From assembly GCA_013399875.1 (NCBI GenBank), contig VXAZ01001668.1, positions 1,364,001-1,428,000 of the forward strand: DNA of 64,000 bases. Direction: 5' to 3'. The notes beneath the pieces were generated by a model that saw nothing but the letters and a program-made list of their open reading frames with translations, had not been told where the DNA came from and ran no database searches. This document shows, in pieces, positions 1 to 12,741 of the stretch. Each line of letters begins with the position of its first letter. Position 1 is the first letter of the stretch. Position numbers and translations under genes: made by a program. The stretch is from Gymnorhina tibicen (taxonomy: Eukaryota > Chordata > Aves > Passeriformes > Artamidae).

Positions 1-174
1 GAAGGAAGAGGCCTCCTTCGAGCTCCCTGGATTACTCATGCAGGAGAATCCAGAAAAATACATCCTGTACCTGATTGTCATGCACAGGTCGCTGGTGGGG
101 CTGGACAGGTTTTTGGGACAGGTGGCCATAAGCCTGAACGATATATTTGAAGACAAGCAAAGACGGAAAACAGA
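1..174 (+). CDS. RAB11FIP2: RAB11FIP2 coding exon (partial, C2 domain core)
   Basis: Partial coding exon of Rab11 family-interacting protein 2, an effector that links Rab11 recycling endosomes to EHD proteins and myosin Vb. Position 1 is the last base of a codon, and the reading frame runs from position 2 for 57 codons. The protein begins KEEASFELPG and includes EKYILYLIVMHRSLVGLD and FLGQVAISLNDIFEDKQ. This is the second half of the class I FIP C2 domain, which binds acidic phospholipids such as phosphatidic acid and PIP3, and it corresponds to about residues 61-117 of the human protein. The exon ends in GA before the donor GTAAGT at 175, which splits a Glu codon (phase 2) completed by G at 11146. 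Its 5' end and the roughly 60 N-terminal residues are outside the window. Identity rests on near residue-for-residue agreement with the recalled human protein. Confidence 0.95.
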
Positions 175-869
175 GTAAGTGTGATGGTTGGTTTTTTTCA
201 TTATAATTTGTATTCCTTGGACAGTTGCATTTGGGGAGGGTGGGAAGTAATAGCATTACTATGAATGTACATACGTTGAAATGAAATTAGTACGTTTCTG
301 TCGTCAATTCTGTGTTCCAGTCTCTTAACCTATACAGTTATGTCATTGTGGCCTGACCTCTTCCAGAGAAGTTTACTGTAATCAAATGCTTACCTTGCAC
401 AGGGAAGGACTGTCAATAACATTAACTTTTCTGACAAACTCTTGTGTGTAACATGAACTCATTACAGTCTGTTTTTCTAAGCATTATTCTTTGTTCTGCA
501 CAGGGCCATACCCCCATTCCACTCCTACCTCAGTTTGAACCATGTGTGAGACTCAGATGCCCTGAAACCTGGTGTGGTTCTCTTTAAAATTGTTTTCCTT
601 CACTTGCTTCAACCACGTGTCTTTAAATATTTTATATTTATGTTTTAGTGGTCAATGAACTGTGACTTAATGAAGGCTTACCACAACAGCACAGTGCTTT
701 GCTGGTCCTGATTAATCATAGGCCACGATCCCACAGGCTGCACTGTACAGCAGGCCTCAACTGAGAAGACTGAAGAGAAATTTCAGCTCTTGTGGTAGCT
801 TCCATCAGTACCTACATAAGCCTTTGTCAAATAAAATTGTGTTTGCCAGGAAGTTCAGGCATTGGAATG

Positions 870-898
870 CAAAAAAAAAAGGAATTAAAAAAAAAAGG
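870..898 (+). repeat. Interrupted poly(A) tract
   Basis: Two runs of about ten A residues separated by GGAATT. This is a simple low-complexity tract within the intron. No adjoining retroelement body is recognisable, so it may be a plain homopolymer expansion rather than a retroposon tail. Confidence 0.6.
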
Positions 899-2295
899 CA
901 TCATAGCAGTTTATTAAGTTGAACTGTACTTATCTAATTCGCTGGGGTTTTCAACTAAATGAGTAAAGCTGTTATAGTTCCTAGACAGGACATGGTTGCA
1001 CAAAGGTGTTTGGTGCCAGCATAATTTATCCTCCATGTGTATTTGTAACTCAAACTGTAGGTATGAGAGTACTGCAGGCATGCCTATGACTCCATGCTTT
1101 GGGTTTGGTTTAGGTATGCTTGTCCCACAGAAGCTGAATAAGAACAGCATGGAGACCTCCAAGTGAGCTCTATGTAGGCAGTGACATATGAACGCTGACA
1201 GATCTTTCTGCAGCAGTTAAAAAGTTCCTGCTCCAGGTGCCTCTCCTCCTCTCTTCAGTAGAGTACAAAGGCTCCTGTGCCCGAATCTCAGCTGTTAAAA
1301 TTAAAGTCTGGTATCCATAGTGATGGTGGGTCTGTGGTAAGGTGCTGGACTTTGCATCCAAGCCACTAAAAGACTGGCATCGCTTGTCTGTCTCTGACTG
1401 TGCCGGGGTTGAACCTCCAGCGGCGTTGGCAGTTGGAGGTGGAAATCCATATGGTTAACACCAGGCAGGGCTTCTTGGTCAGACTGTGGTTTCTGCTGAA
1501 ACCACCTCAAAACCTGGTCCTACTTAAATGCATGATTGAGGTTGAAGAGCACCAAAGACAAGTCAAAGCTCTCTTTGCCCTGGTCTTTGTTTTTGTAGAC
1601 TGAATTTTTTGCAAAACAGTATGTTCACAAGCCATATAATAGGAAAGAAGAAGTCTGTACAGAATGTCTTGTGGGTTCACTGTCTGGAGTGTTACACTTT
1701 TTAATTGCTTACCTTTTTAGGGACAATCCAGTTATCTTGATGCAATACATGGTAATGCCTGTAGCCTTAGGGTCTTAATTTCTGTTAACACCTGATTCAA
1801 GAAGTTTCACTGCTCTTTAGACATGCATCTTAAAAATTCTTGAATCATTAGCTGTAATTATCTTGCAAGTCAGTAGGCAGCTGCCTTAGTTGCAACACCT
1901 AGCAACAAGGTGAAAAACAAGGTGAATGAATGAGAGAGGAATGCTACTAAATGTAACCACTGTAAATGTAGATAGAAATACATATTCAGAAACTGGAGTA
2001 AAATATGTAAATTATTCCATTATTACTGTGAGTAACAAAACCTCTTTTCCCTAGAAGAAGAAACATAAGCTCTTGCACCAGTTTTAGCAAAAGTAGTACT
2101 GGAGTCTTACAAAATTATTCCAGAAATTTTTAAGTGGGGTAAGTAACGCAGTCCTTGCGATAGTTAAATAAACATTCAGGTCTGCAGTATTTTTATAGGA
2201 AGTTATGCTTAGCAGGGCTCCATAGGTGTTCTTTATTTTCTCATTTCTTTCTCTGAAGTGTGAGAGAGGAACTCCTGCTATGTATGAAGCAGTTC

Positions 2296-2371
2296 CTCCC
2301 AGACCACCGCTGAAATCGCCGCGGCTCCTCGGGAACGCTGCGCGCTGCCTGCGAGCTCTGCTGCACAAGAT
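2296..2371. other. Short GC/CpG-rich patch in intron
   Basis: A block of about 75 bp contains several CpG dinucleotides (CCGC, TCGCCGCGG, TCGGGAACG, TGCGCGC, TGCGAG) within an otherwise AT-rich, CpG-poor intron. It is far too short to be called a CpG island by usual criteria. Next to it, an 8-bp inverted repeat (GAGGAACT at 2266-2273 and AGTTCCTC at 2291-2298) could form a small stem. The patch could be an internal regulatory site or the remnant of a GC-rich insertion. I cannot tell which from sequence alone. Confidence 0.45.
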
Positions 2372-5300
2372 GGGGACCTATGGGGAAAGTTTTACAAACA
2401 GCCTAAGTCCTTTCTTCAGAAGTTACTTGAGCATTTAAGATTGCAAATCTTATTAAAAGTTGATGGGTGTTAGGCTTCTAGGGCCGAACAGCCGTACTTG
2501 TAAAAGTCTTATGTAAGTGTAAAAGTGCGGCTGGGCGGCAAGTGGGATTTTTGGCAGCGCGTTCTCTCTTAATGCCGATTTAAATTCTTATGAGGAAGGA
2601 GCCACCGAAAGTCCAGTTTTCCCCTTGATGTCTTTAGGTGCTTAGAAACCTCAAAAATGTGTTTTCTAAAATTCACTTTCGAAAAAAGGTAACTCAGAGT
2701 TCCTAAGTTTAGGTGTTTTTTTGAGACATTTTCGTGGTTGCGTGCTTGTGTGCCTTTGTGCCACGCGGGTGTGTCATTGCTGTCTCTTCTAAACATTAGT
2801 TGGAGATGTGGATGCAATATTTGTACGTGTGTGTGGGACAAGGGCAAACTTTCAAGAATAGATTTACGAATGCAATCTCAAACAAAATGCTCTTTTTTCC
2901 CTCCCCTTTATTAAATCCTTTTTGGTAGAAAATACTCCTAGTCCTGTGTTGGCAGTAAACTAAGGGTAATATATTTGGACCTGAAGACCTTCTAACTGTG
3001 ACTATGGTGTGGGAACTGAGACACCCAGCACCTTTCAAAACCAAGTCCAATGTCTTTGTTACCAAAGCATTCTGATGGTTGAAAGCTATACTCATTGTTT
3101 CAGAAACACTAATCTGTTTTATTAAGCAATGTTTTTACTTTCAAATATGTTCAACAGGCTTGTGCTGTTATTAAATCCAGAGTTATTTTCTTATGTTGAT
3201 GTAACCTTAACATTTCTTGCTTTGTTTGGGGATGAATGAGATCCAGTTATTTGATGAAGTGTCTATTGGTAATATTTCTACTTTTTAATATATTTAATAG
3301 CTTCCTCTTTCCAACACAGCTGTACATATGGTGCTGTAAGAGACAGACTCAAGAGTCACCAGGGTATTGCAAAAAAGATATTTAATATTCTGCACAATGC
3401 TGAACCCTGTCAGCAATTCCCTAGTGCTTTTTTAGTAAGGAGGTATGAGAAGTGAAGGCTACCAGCTGATTCTGAATTCCTAGGAAGACTGTGGGGTGTG
3501 TGACATTTGGCTTTTTACGTGTTTTTTTAATTTAATATTTTGTAATTTGGAAGAAGTAAATTTCAAAAATCATTGCAGACTCAAGAACGTTATGTTAGGG
3601 AAAAATAATCCTTTTTTTTTCTATGTAGCTTTTTTTGTTACTTGTCTCATCTTAAGACAAATACTCCCTGCAGTAAAGTTTTCAGGCAGAGGCCTCATGA
3701 TAGGATTTGTCTTGTGTTCTAAGAAACTTGCTCTGGCTCGAGACTTAATGAAACAAAGTAGTCTATTTACAATAACTTGATAGGGAAGATTTTGTACACA
3801 GCATCATACAATGTCCTTTTCCTTTCTGAAACTGACAATTTTTCAAATTCTTAAAAGTAAAAATTCCTGGAACAGTTAGATCCAGATGCGGCTCAGATGG
3901 TCCCTCACTAGATCTCTTCCAGAGACTTCATCCAAAGCATCTGCAGGATCCCAGTTCATTTTCTTTCTGTCTTAGTGCAGCAATGCCCATCGTACCGTGA
4001 AAGTTCGTAAATTTGTGTCTCTGACATCTCTGCTTTAGTTGGAAATGGACAGGGACTTTTTTACTTCTGCTCTTTTTTCTAGAGCTGAAAACCAGGCTCC
4101 AGATGCTGAAAGATTTTACTGAGGTTTTTTAACAGTTCAAAAGGCTTTGGAAAAACTGCTTTAATGAAAGTGTATTTAGCATAAGTTTTCAAATGTTACA
4201 TTTCTGACATGGCTTTTATTTTTTGCAATAACATCGCGTGGGTTTTTTAATTCATCCTAAGAAATACATGACAATTTTTTCCGTCTGCTCTTGCAAAATA
4301 AATATACCTCTCCTACTCTTCCATTTGAAATGTAAATTATGATCAATGAATGTGTTGTTTTAGAGCATATATACTTTTTTGTAATAATTTCAATTCAGTT
4401 ATAATTCATAGTTGCCTTAATGCTGCTGATAATCTGCATAGCATCAAAACAAATTTTTGAGTTACCATGGAATAAAAAAATACTCAGTTGCTGACTTGTC
4501 TTAATTTACTGAAGCATTTTCCAGTTGTTTTTTACAGTGACGGTGCTTAGATTTTTTCCACCTGAGGGCTAAATGAACACAGCACTAGAAGAACAAATTG
4601 CTGTTAACTTTCCTGATTGTTACTTATTTCCTCAGCTTTTGCTTCATCCTTGTTACTCTAATTCCACTCTGGTTATTGTCCATTCCTTTAATGAGCTTTC
4701 CTGGATGGCTCATTTTATTGTATGTTCAGCTGATTTAAGATGCAACACTTGTTTGGAATGCTATAAATTTGAGGAGGCAGGTGATGTAGAGTTATTATTT
4801 CTTATGGAAATGTCAGAGGAGACATCTTTTATTTGTGATTTAGTTCCTCTTCTCCCTGGAGTCTATAATACCTCAACAACACACCCCTCCACACACACAC
4901 AAATTGCAGCACTGGTTAAAAAAAATGCTTGCTTGAGCATAATACAGTGAAGGAATCTTGACCTTTCCTGAAGATACTTCTCCATTTATATTGATAATAA
5001 AAAAAGTCAAAACCAGCTTCTCAGCAAGCAAACAAAAAGAACTAATGATTCACCATGATCAGTGCCCCTGTGTTGTAGGCACTTACTTTAGTGCTGCTTA
5101 GCTTCCTGGAAGATATGCAAATTGGGTGACTTTTTCCAAATTAATGTGAATTCTTTCTTGGCAGCCTCTGTCTTGGATATGAGCTCCTTCAACTGTCTCT
5201 GCTCTGTCCTCTCTCTCATCTGTAGCAGCATAAGCAAGAGGGAGGCACTTGAGTACGTGGCTTCAAATAGATCTGGAATTATGAACGAGCAAACAAGTAA

Positions 5301-5865
5301 ATAGATAATATATGGGCTCGATATTTGTTAATGAGTGGGAACCATTTTAATAATATTTCTAAAAACATAACACACTATTATTTACTAATTTTTAGTCTTA
5401 AATTTAGTTTAAACCAGAAAAATGCATTTTAAGTACTTACTTAACTTCAGTAATAGTGGAAATGGCAGGATGTAACAGAAAATGTCTTTATTGTGGTTAG
5501 AGCAAGAGAAAAATCTTGTTGCACTCAATTCAAAAGTGAGAAGAGTAGTAACTGAGAAATTTGTTAAAGGCACAGAAATAAAGGGCAGCCTGGAAATTCC
5601 ATACGTGTTGTTTTGTGGTACCACTCATTAAATAGAAAAAAAAAAGAAGGAATGTGAGTAGTGAGGAACAGAAGAGAAAGATATTTATGGGAGAAAACAA
5701 AGTTTTGCTAAGTTATAGCTTTATGGACTTACAGTGATATTTTCAAATTATTTAGTAATATTCCCAGCATTTACATTTTGACAACAAATCCATGCACATC
5801 CTCTCAATAAATCATAATTCTGGGTCAAAGTGCCATCTGGATTGGTACGCTTCTCCATTTTCTGT

Positions 5866-5893
5866 GCACACACACATGCTCACACACACACAA
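5866..5893. repeat. (CA)n-type microsatellite, interrupted
   Basis: Two CA-dinucleotide runs are interrupted by TGCT. A shorter CA run lies at 4890-4901. Both are simple sequence in the first visible intron and no function is implied. Confidence 0.8.
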
Positions 5894-8800
5894 CTCAAAT
5901 AACTGGCCTTAATTCTCATACCTTCAATTATTTTGTTTGTAAAATAAAAGTATTCTCCCATAGTCTTTAGCCAAAATAATAAGTAAACTGAGACCAGTTT
6001 AATGACTTTGATTCCAGTTGATGTTAGCAAACCCCGTTGTGAGGGTGTTGTGATAGCTGTCAGTTCCCATATGTCTTGTGGTGTTACAGTGTCACTCTGT
6101 AGTATTTATTTTAAACTGCTTTGAATATCTCGTTTCAGTTGGCTTCCAGAAAGTAAGAGTATTCATCTTTGTGAGTGTCATCACTTATTTTAATAAATAA
6201 TTTGTTTTCTTCTTAATTTCCCCTCATACACGATGTAGTCTGTGCTCAGCCCCTTGCCTTAATTTTCCTACTTGCTGACTTTTGGGGCAGTCTCTCAGTA
6301 GGGTATCGGAATGATTTATCACAAAACATACTTTGCATTTTTCAAAGTGCATACGGTGCTAAATGAAAATGTCAGACAGTTCTGGTTTTTGGATGTTGTT
6401 TTTTATCAATTAGCTGTGGGCATTTATGTTAGTGGGCTTTTGTAAAGCAAGTTTCTTCAGGGTATCTAGCTTGACAGTAGTCATCAACTGCGTTTTTGTG
6501 ACAGCTGATGGACATGTTCTATCATTGAGATTCTGATGGTCCTTTTTAGGGGTAAGTTTAGAAGTATCTGCCTGTATAGAAAACTCTCCTCATTACTGTG
6601 TAGCAGATCATGATGCTGATTTTTGCCTGTAAACTTATGGTTAGAAGCCTTGGCAGACACTGTGATGATTATGTGGCTTTTTGCAAAATTTCTTCAGTAA
6701 TATGTGAATTAAAATAAAGATCTTGCAAAATTCTTTGGGTGCGATCGAATGCCTTCAGCAAAGGAAAACTAGATCAGCTTAACAGATAATTACTGGTACA
6801 GGGAAGGCAGAGTGGTGTATTTGAGAAGCAGAAAGATGGGAAAATTCCTTCAATACATTCCATCTTTGGCACTGTCCAGAAGACGGAGTCAGGAGATCGT
6901 CTGTCATGCACAGGTTGAATGTGCTGGCTGGAACACTTGACTCTTGTTGAAATTGGTAGACAAGCTGCCCAGTGCTTTTGTAGGCTGTTAAAGTATATAA
7001 TTAAAATGTAATTGAAATTAGGTGCTGTTTTTTCTTACCCATGCTGTCAGCCCATCCTGCTCACTGTTACATGGTGAGCAAAATAGGCTGAGTGACGCTT
7101 CTTTAAAGGACAGAGAGGCATAAGATTTGGAAGTGTCAGGTTCTGTGGCAGATTTGGAGGACAAATAAAATCAGAAAAGGGGAGGAAAAAACCAGCTGAA
7201 AGTCTGTTTTTAGATCATTAGCTACTTAAATGAAATAGGCAGGCCATGATTTTGTAACTTGCTCATTTATAGTAGCTTATTTCAGTTTTCTCCTTCACCC
7301 TTCCTGTCTGTCTTTGCTAAGGCGGAGGGTTCGTTACTGGTAATACTGCACAAGTTACAAGAGTTTGCTTTTTCCACCCCCAATTGTAGGTGTGGCCAAA
7401 ATCAACTAGTTTTGTTGTGGTTAGGAAGTAGCCATGCTGCTTCACATAGGGTTTTAGCTTTTCAGGGCTGCCTGGTCAGCAGGATTTTTCCTATTTAGTC
7501 TTGCATGTTGATCTTCTCTTTGCACGTTGAAGAAAATTGTCAGCACGCAGAGCAGCAATTTATAGAATACTTAAAAGTAAAAATTAACAGAAACCTGTGC
7601 AAGACAGGCAGAGCCCATTAGCACACTGAAAAACAGATGAGAGAAAGAAGCAAGGGTTGTTCTGATGGAAGCCATAGGGAAAAAGTTGAAATTAGAGGGT
7701 GTGTGGAGGACACTGCCCTACAGAACATTTGAAGGTGAGAGCAAGAAGAATGAATGTGATTCTGAAGGCAACAGGGCTTCCTTTGAAGTTGGGAAAATTT
7801 GCCAGACTTTGTACAAGGTCTGTTTAAGTAAAGACTGTCTGCAAGACTGGATGTAATATTTGGTTATTAAGTAAAAGGGCATCTGCTCTCATAAAAGCCA
7901 CCCTGTTTTGTTCATGTATGTTATTGGCTATTTTCCTACTTCGTACAGGCTTTCTATAGAATAAGCTCATGGCAGCCTGACAAATGGAGCATTTATTGTG
8001 GCTAAAAGTACTGTAAACAAAACCAAAATAGCAAGTTTTATTGGCTTTTATAATACATTTCAATTTTTTAAATTGGCAGTAGTATAGTGGAATTTAGTGT
8101 TTTAGGACCCAAATGTTGTTATCTGAAAACAGCGGACTTCATTTTCCGATTCTTTTTTCTCTCCTCTCTAGAGCTGTTTTTTCTATTTGCTGCTCACGCC
8201 CATGTGCTGTCGAAACAGATTCTAATAAGAAACATTTACAGACTTAGTTGCTCATTCACGTGCAGCTCCACATAAATGCATTGCCTGCATTTGTTCTCAT
8301 GTGTTTAAAAAAGTAATTAGTTGCCTTTGAATTTTGAAGAAAATCATGATTTGAGTCTGCTTCTCATATTGTCTTGTTATGAACTGAAGCATATGGAACC
8401 TTCATTATAACTAAAACAAGATAAACTCTCCAAGGTAACAAAGAAACCTCCTTGAAATGCCTATGAAAATTAAATATCTGTCTTTCATACAAAGATTTGA
8501 TCCAGCAATCATTATTCAAATAGAAATTCCACTGAAGACCAGAGGAATTTTGCTGGAGTAAAAGAGTTTATGATTAAATTCTGTTGGAATCAGTGGCAGT
8601 GTTGAACCTGGTTCCAGCAGGACCTTCTGTTCTCTTCCTAGGGAGAGTTTCTTTGTTTTCCCAGCTGAACTTATTTTTAATGTCATGTTCTTCAAGGTCT
8701 ACTTTTAAAAGAAATGTAGAAACTGAAGGCAAGGTATTAGTTGTGGGCTTCTCTTGAAGAAGAGGTAAATGTAAAATGGTACATGGCGTTTGCCCTTAGG

Positions 8801-9337
8801 AGGTGAGTGCTGGTGTAATGACATAGCTTTGTTCATTGGTTATAAGAATGCCAATAATTGACTTAAATGAATTTTTAAAATAAAAGACATTCTTCCATAT
8901 AGCAAAAGCTTAAGAATTTACGTCTTCCTGTTGTTCTAAAACAAGTTAATAAGTGTCATTCATCAGTTTAAAGTTTTGCTAATTCCTGAGCAGAAACATA
9001 AAAATTCACCAGTTTTATCAGAGATACAGTTATTAATGTTTGAACCCTGGGAGGAGAGGGAAAAAGGGAATGTTTTGTTACAGTGTAGGCTGAGCCATTA
9101 CATTTGAATGTCAAGAAGTGACATCCTTTCTGCCTCCTGCATCTCTTAAAACACTCATGAGCCTTATTTGTACGGGTGTGTGTTTAGTGGGTGGCTGAGG
9201 AACAATGGGACGACTTTCTCAGATTCAGGATGGTTTTTGTAGGGGTTTTGTATCTGCACAGACAGGATCTGTCTGAGCAAGGGCTTGCTCATTATGGCTG
9301 TGTATTTTTTGGGTTTTTTTAAGGGAATATGTAAACA

Positions 9338-9368
9338 TACTTTCTTTAAAAGAGTTTTAAAGAAAGTA
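9338..9368. repeat. Perfect inverted repeat, 14-bp arms, 3-nt loop
   Basis: The left arm TACTTTCTTTAAAA (9338-9351) is followed by GAG (9352-9354) and then the exact reverse complement TTTTAAAGAAAGTA (9355-9368). In DNA this can form a tight cruciform, and in the sense pre-mRNA a 14-bp hairpin. It lies about 1.8 kb upstream of the 11146 exon. The stem is AU-rich and shorter than a microRNA precursor. Confidence 0.9.
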
Positions 9369-11145
9369 GGCTATCTTGTCTTCCAGTTTTTGCCGTGTTA
9401 TGTAGCACAAAGGCAATTGACTTTTGGTTCTGTTGTGTGTTTTCTGTAAGGACTCTATAGATGACTTAAAGTGTTTCTGGAATCAGTTACGAAAGAAGTG
9501 AAACATTATTAACTAAAAGGAAAAACGATCCATCTTCTTCAGATACATGTTCCAGGTTTTGCGTTTCATTTAAAGTATATAAATGAAGTTACTTCACAAC
9601 AGAAGAAAAGCTTTTTTCCTAAGATTTAATTATCCTTCTACTGGTTTGAGTTTCTGGGTCTACTGGTCTGGATTCACGGTGTTCAGGGCCAGAACAGAGG
9701 AGGTCTGATATTTCTTAATTATTCTGCTTTAGTGTGAAATATAAAATCTTGTGAACATCACTAAGCAACAACAACAAAAAAGGCATAATACCATAATACT
9801 CTTCATCCTTCTGTTATTTCTTTGGTGTGTCACTTTTGGAAGTATTTTCCCAACTCAAAAAACATAATCTGTGCCTGAAAATTTTATTACAGCTGTCACC
9901 TGTAGAAATAGTTATGAAATCTGAAAATAAATGGAGGGCTATTTTTCTACTTTCCTGACCTTGTTTTTCTATATTTGGCAGGATTGAATAATGTATTTAT
10001 AGCTGTATGGTCAGTTTTGTATCTGTGTTAGTAGGCAGTTTAATTTCTTAGTCACTCCAATTCAAAAGTTACTCGTGGTAAGGCGCTGTTGCGTGAATCT
10101 GTGTGGATTTCTCCTGACAGTGGGGTTAGAGCACTTCTTTGGAGCTGTTGGATCTGAAATATGCCCTTGTGCCCCTTTTTGAGAAAGGGAAAGGCTCTTG
10201 GTGATGGTTGTGGAGAAGGGATTGTGTGTTGGTCATTCATTTAGGTGAAGCTGTGGAGGGAAGATTGAGCCATAATTCTGCAGATGCTTCCATGGACTAT
10301 GCAGCACAATAGGGAATGAATAAGACACTTGGATAATGATAAAGCTTTTGCTGGACCTGGCAAAGAAGCACACTTGGCTTTTTGAAACAGATGATCACAC
10401 CTTTGATCTCTTTTCAAGGAGTGGGGATTTACGTCATGGTTCCAAAGGAAATATTTCTGAAGTTAATCCTGCTGGTGACCTGCAGAAGAGAGGATGCTGT
10501 TGGATACACCTACGTGCTCACAGTTGTGCTTGTGGAGTTCCTGTCAGCATCCAGAGGGGAGGCAGTTGCAGAATTGAAATGGTAGCTGACCAGGGCTCTC
10601 TGATATTTCTTAGCCAGTGTTGCTGCAGTTGACATAAATCTTAACAGTACTTGGAAGGAAAGAGGGGAAAATGTTTGCCAGTGTATAAACTTGAGCAAAA
10701 TCAAAGAAGAAAAGGTTACTACATCAAGTAGTTGCTACATAGAATACATGTAGCAACACACATCACTATTAAATAAAGGACACTTGAAAACTATAAAATA
10801 AAGAAAATAAAATGTATCTGTATTTATAATTAAGTACAAATTCTCCTGTGTAAGCAGATGGAAGCCCATTAGCTTTGATGAAGTTTAGTCAGCTTCCAGG
10901 GTTGATTTTGATTTTGAAACAGGTAAACACTGTAAAGAGCTTCATCTTGCTTAGTTATTAAATTTTCTCTTTGAAAACAATTATAAACAAAGAAGTTTTT
11001 CAGCACAGGAATGGTTGAATCTTTGATTTACGATTTAGGTTTCCATCCTTTAAATTTTTCTAACCAGATGCATTAACCACCTAACCAGAGTGTAATGAGT
11101 AGTGTCCAGAAAACACAACTTAATTTGCTCTCTTTCTCTTTTAAG

Positions 11146-11588
11146 GTGGTTTCCCCTAGAATCCAGACAAGGGAAGAGAACTAAAGACAGAGGAGAAATA
11201 AATGTCAATATTCAGTTTATGAGGAATAACATGACAGCAAGTATGTTTGATTTGTCAATGAAGGACAAAACCAAATCCCCATTTGCTAAACTAAAAGACA
11301 AAATGAAGGGTCGGAAAAACGATGGGACATTTTCAGATACATCCTCTGCAATCATCCCAAGCACTCACATACCTGATGCAAATCTAGAGGTGTGTAGTGG
11401 CGAAGTGCAAATGAAATCAAAACCAAAAAAACCTTTCCTCTTGGGACCTCAGCGGCTGTCCTCAGCTCACTCCATGTCAGATCTAACAGGACCACACGTC
11501 TCCTCAGAGAAAATGAAATCCAGCACTGTTGGCTACTCCCATCTTTTCAGGCGTCAGCTGGAGTCCTTTGGTTCGGTTGATGAAGGTG
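11146..11588 (+). CDS. RAB11FIP2: RAB11FIP2 coding exon (end of C2 domain and serine-rich linker)
   Basis: Exon of 443 bp. The acceptor AG is at 11144-11145; the first base completes the split Glu codon, and the exon reads WFPLESRQGKRTKDRGEINV onwards. The start (residues about 119-150) finishes the C2 fold with the GEINVNIQF strand, followed by the FIP2-specific segment with NNMTASMFDLSMKDK, SPFAKLKDKMKGRKNDG and KPKKPFLLGPQRLSSAHSMS. By residue count, the Ser of the AHS triplet (codon 11471-11473) is position 227. In human FIP2 that serine is the reported MARK2/Par1b phosphosite linked to epithelial polarity. Its use here is inferred from sequence match only. The donor GTAAGT at 11589 leaves a single G (phase 1). 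Confidence 0.96.
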
Positions 11589-12281
11589 GTAAGTAAAACT
11601 CATGACCATTAGAGCTACAGCTCACTACTGTTAGAGCATTCAGAATCTGTTACTTCAGTTCATGAAGCACTTACAAGGCCAAAATGTTAAGAGATGTTGC
11701 TGGCCTATTTTTTACACTCTCTTTAGTTGCTGGTAGCTCATAATTGCTGTTTCTGAGCATAAGAAATAACTTATATTGCATATCCTAATGAATGATAATT
11801 TATCATTTTCTCTTATTATGTCCTCATCTGAGAGTATATTGCATTCCAGAAGGGACTCTAGGCAAAATAGCATCTCGTGAGAAATAAGTCTAATTGAAAA
11901 GTCAAAAACTATCACCAAATTTTAAACCTGATTTATACAAAGAACTGAAAATACTTTGTATTGTTCACAGTTATTATGCAGCAACATGCTATTGTCTCTT
12001 TCTGGAATGGCACACCAGTCATAGCTGTCTTCTCTGCAGAACTTTGTTTTCATGCAGGAAACAAAAATTTCCTGTGGTGCCTATCCATAAACATTTCTGA
12101 AACATGAAATCGAGGCCACAGCTGTTAATTTTTTTTTTTTCTTAGCTCAGTTACTCACCAGTGTTCTGAACTGAGACTCAATTGCAAAGCTTCTAGATCT
12201 AAGCTAAAATGGGTTTTTTGCATGTCATAAACTGTGATATAGTGTCTCATTGATAATACACTAATGACAGATTGTTTGCAG
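11589..12281 (+). other. RAB11FIP2: RAB11FIP2 short intron (693 bp)
   Basis: Phase-1 intron with donor GTAAGT at 11589 and acceptor TTTGCAG ending at 12281. It is AT-rich with a T-run at about 12129-12140. I see no exon, repeat or recognisable regulatory motif in it. Confidence 0.92.
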
Positions 12282-12741
12282 GGAGTCTAAAATCTCCACA
12301 CAGAAGGACATTAAGTGTTGATACTTCTAAAATGAACCAACTTGACAGCACAGCTGATGAAACTGCACTTGAAGCACAAAATGACCCATTTAATGTGAGT
12401 GCTTCGTTACCCCAAAAATTTGCTACACTGCCAAGACAGAAGAATCCATTTGAAGAAAGCCCAGCAACGTGGGATCAAAACATAAGTCTGTTTTCCAAAC
12501 CTGTCGAGATCAGAAAGGAAATTAAAAAAGAGAAGAAAGAGAAAGTTAGTCTTTTTGAAAGAGTGACTGGGAAAAAAGATAGCAAGAGGTCAGATAAACT
12601 TAGCAATGGGGGATCAGAGAGTTCTACTGACTTGAAATCACCGAGTGCGTTTGGGGAAGCTCATCAGGAGAGTTTTGATTATGAGTCGACTAATCCGTTT
12701 ATGGCAAACTTCAAGCCTACAAGCATGTTGCCATCTTCAAG
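12282..12741 (+). CDS. RAB11FIP2: RAB11FIP2 coding exon (DPF and first two NPF motifs)
   Basis: Exon of 460 bp encoding about residues 267-418 in full: SLKSPHRRTLSVDTSKMNQ onward. It carries DPF at 12383-12391 (residues 300-302), a motif type recognised by the AP-2 alpha appendage. It also has NPF at 12443-12451 (residues 320-322) and NPF at 12692-12700 (residues 403-405). NPF motifs of FIP2 bind EH domains of EHD1/EHD3 and Reps1 and help route cargo through the endocytic recycling compartment. Between them lies a lysine-rich stretch, EIRKEIKKEKKEKVSLFERV by family alignment, then a serine-rich segment. Compared with human, three residues are missing just before the DPF, which accounts for the 509 versus 512 total. 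The donor GTAGGT at 12742 splits a Ser codon after AG (phase 2). Confidence 0.96.

Larger units (their letters stand above)
175..11145 (+). other. RAB11FIP2: RAB11FIP2 intron (about 11 kb)
   Basis: Intron with donor GTAAGT at 175 and an acceptor at 11144-11145 preceded by a pyrimidine tract (about 11120-11142). I see no coding exon inside it. Open frames up to 125 codons occur (for example 4573-4950), but they lack recognisable domains. Contents of note are poly(A) runs at 871-896, a GC/CpG-rich patch at about 2296-2371, CA-rich stretches at 4890-4901 and 5866-5893, and a perfect 14-bp-arm inverted repeat at 9338-9368. The rest looks like ordinary AT-rich avian intron. Confidence 0.9.

Noticed and set aside
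1076..1085. Palindrome AGGCATGCCT, matching a p53 half-site pattern
   Set aside because: A single 10-bp half-site is expected by chance in a window this size, and no second half-site lies beside it.
4573..4950. 125-codon plus-strand open frame in the first visible intron
   Set aside because: It has no recognisable domain, and no splice sites or phases would join it to RAB11FIP2. Its end runs into a CA-rich simple repeat. It is best explained as chance.
9338..9368. Inverted repeat considered as a microRNA precursor
   Set aside because: The stem is 14 bp with a 3-nt loop, much shorter than the roughly 30-bp stem of a microRNA hairpin, and the flanks do not extend the pairing.
10336..10632. 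Overlapping 98- and 67-codon open frames near an intron end
   Set aside because: Two different frames on the same strand plus one antisense frame, with no homology and no exon-like splice context that keeps the RAB11FIP2 frame.
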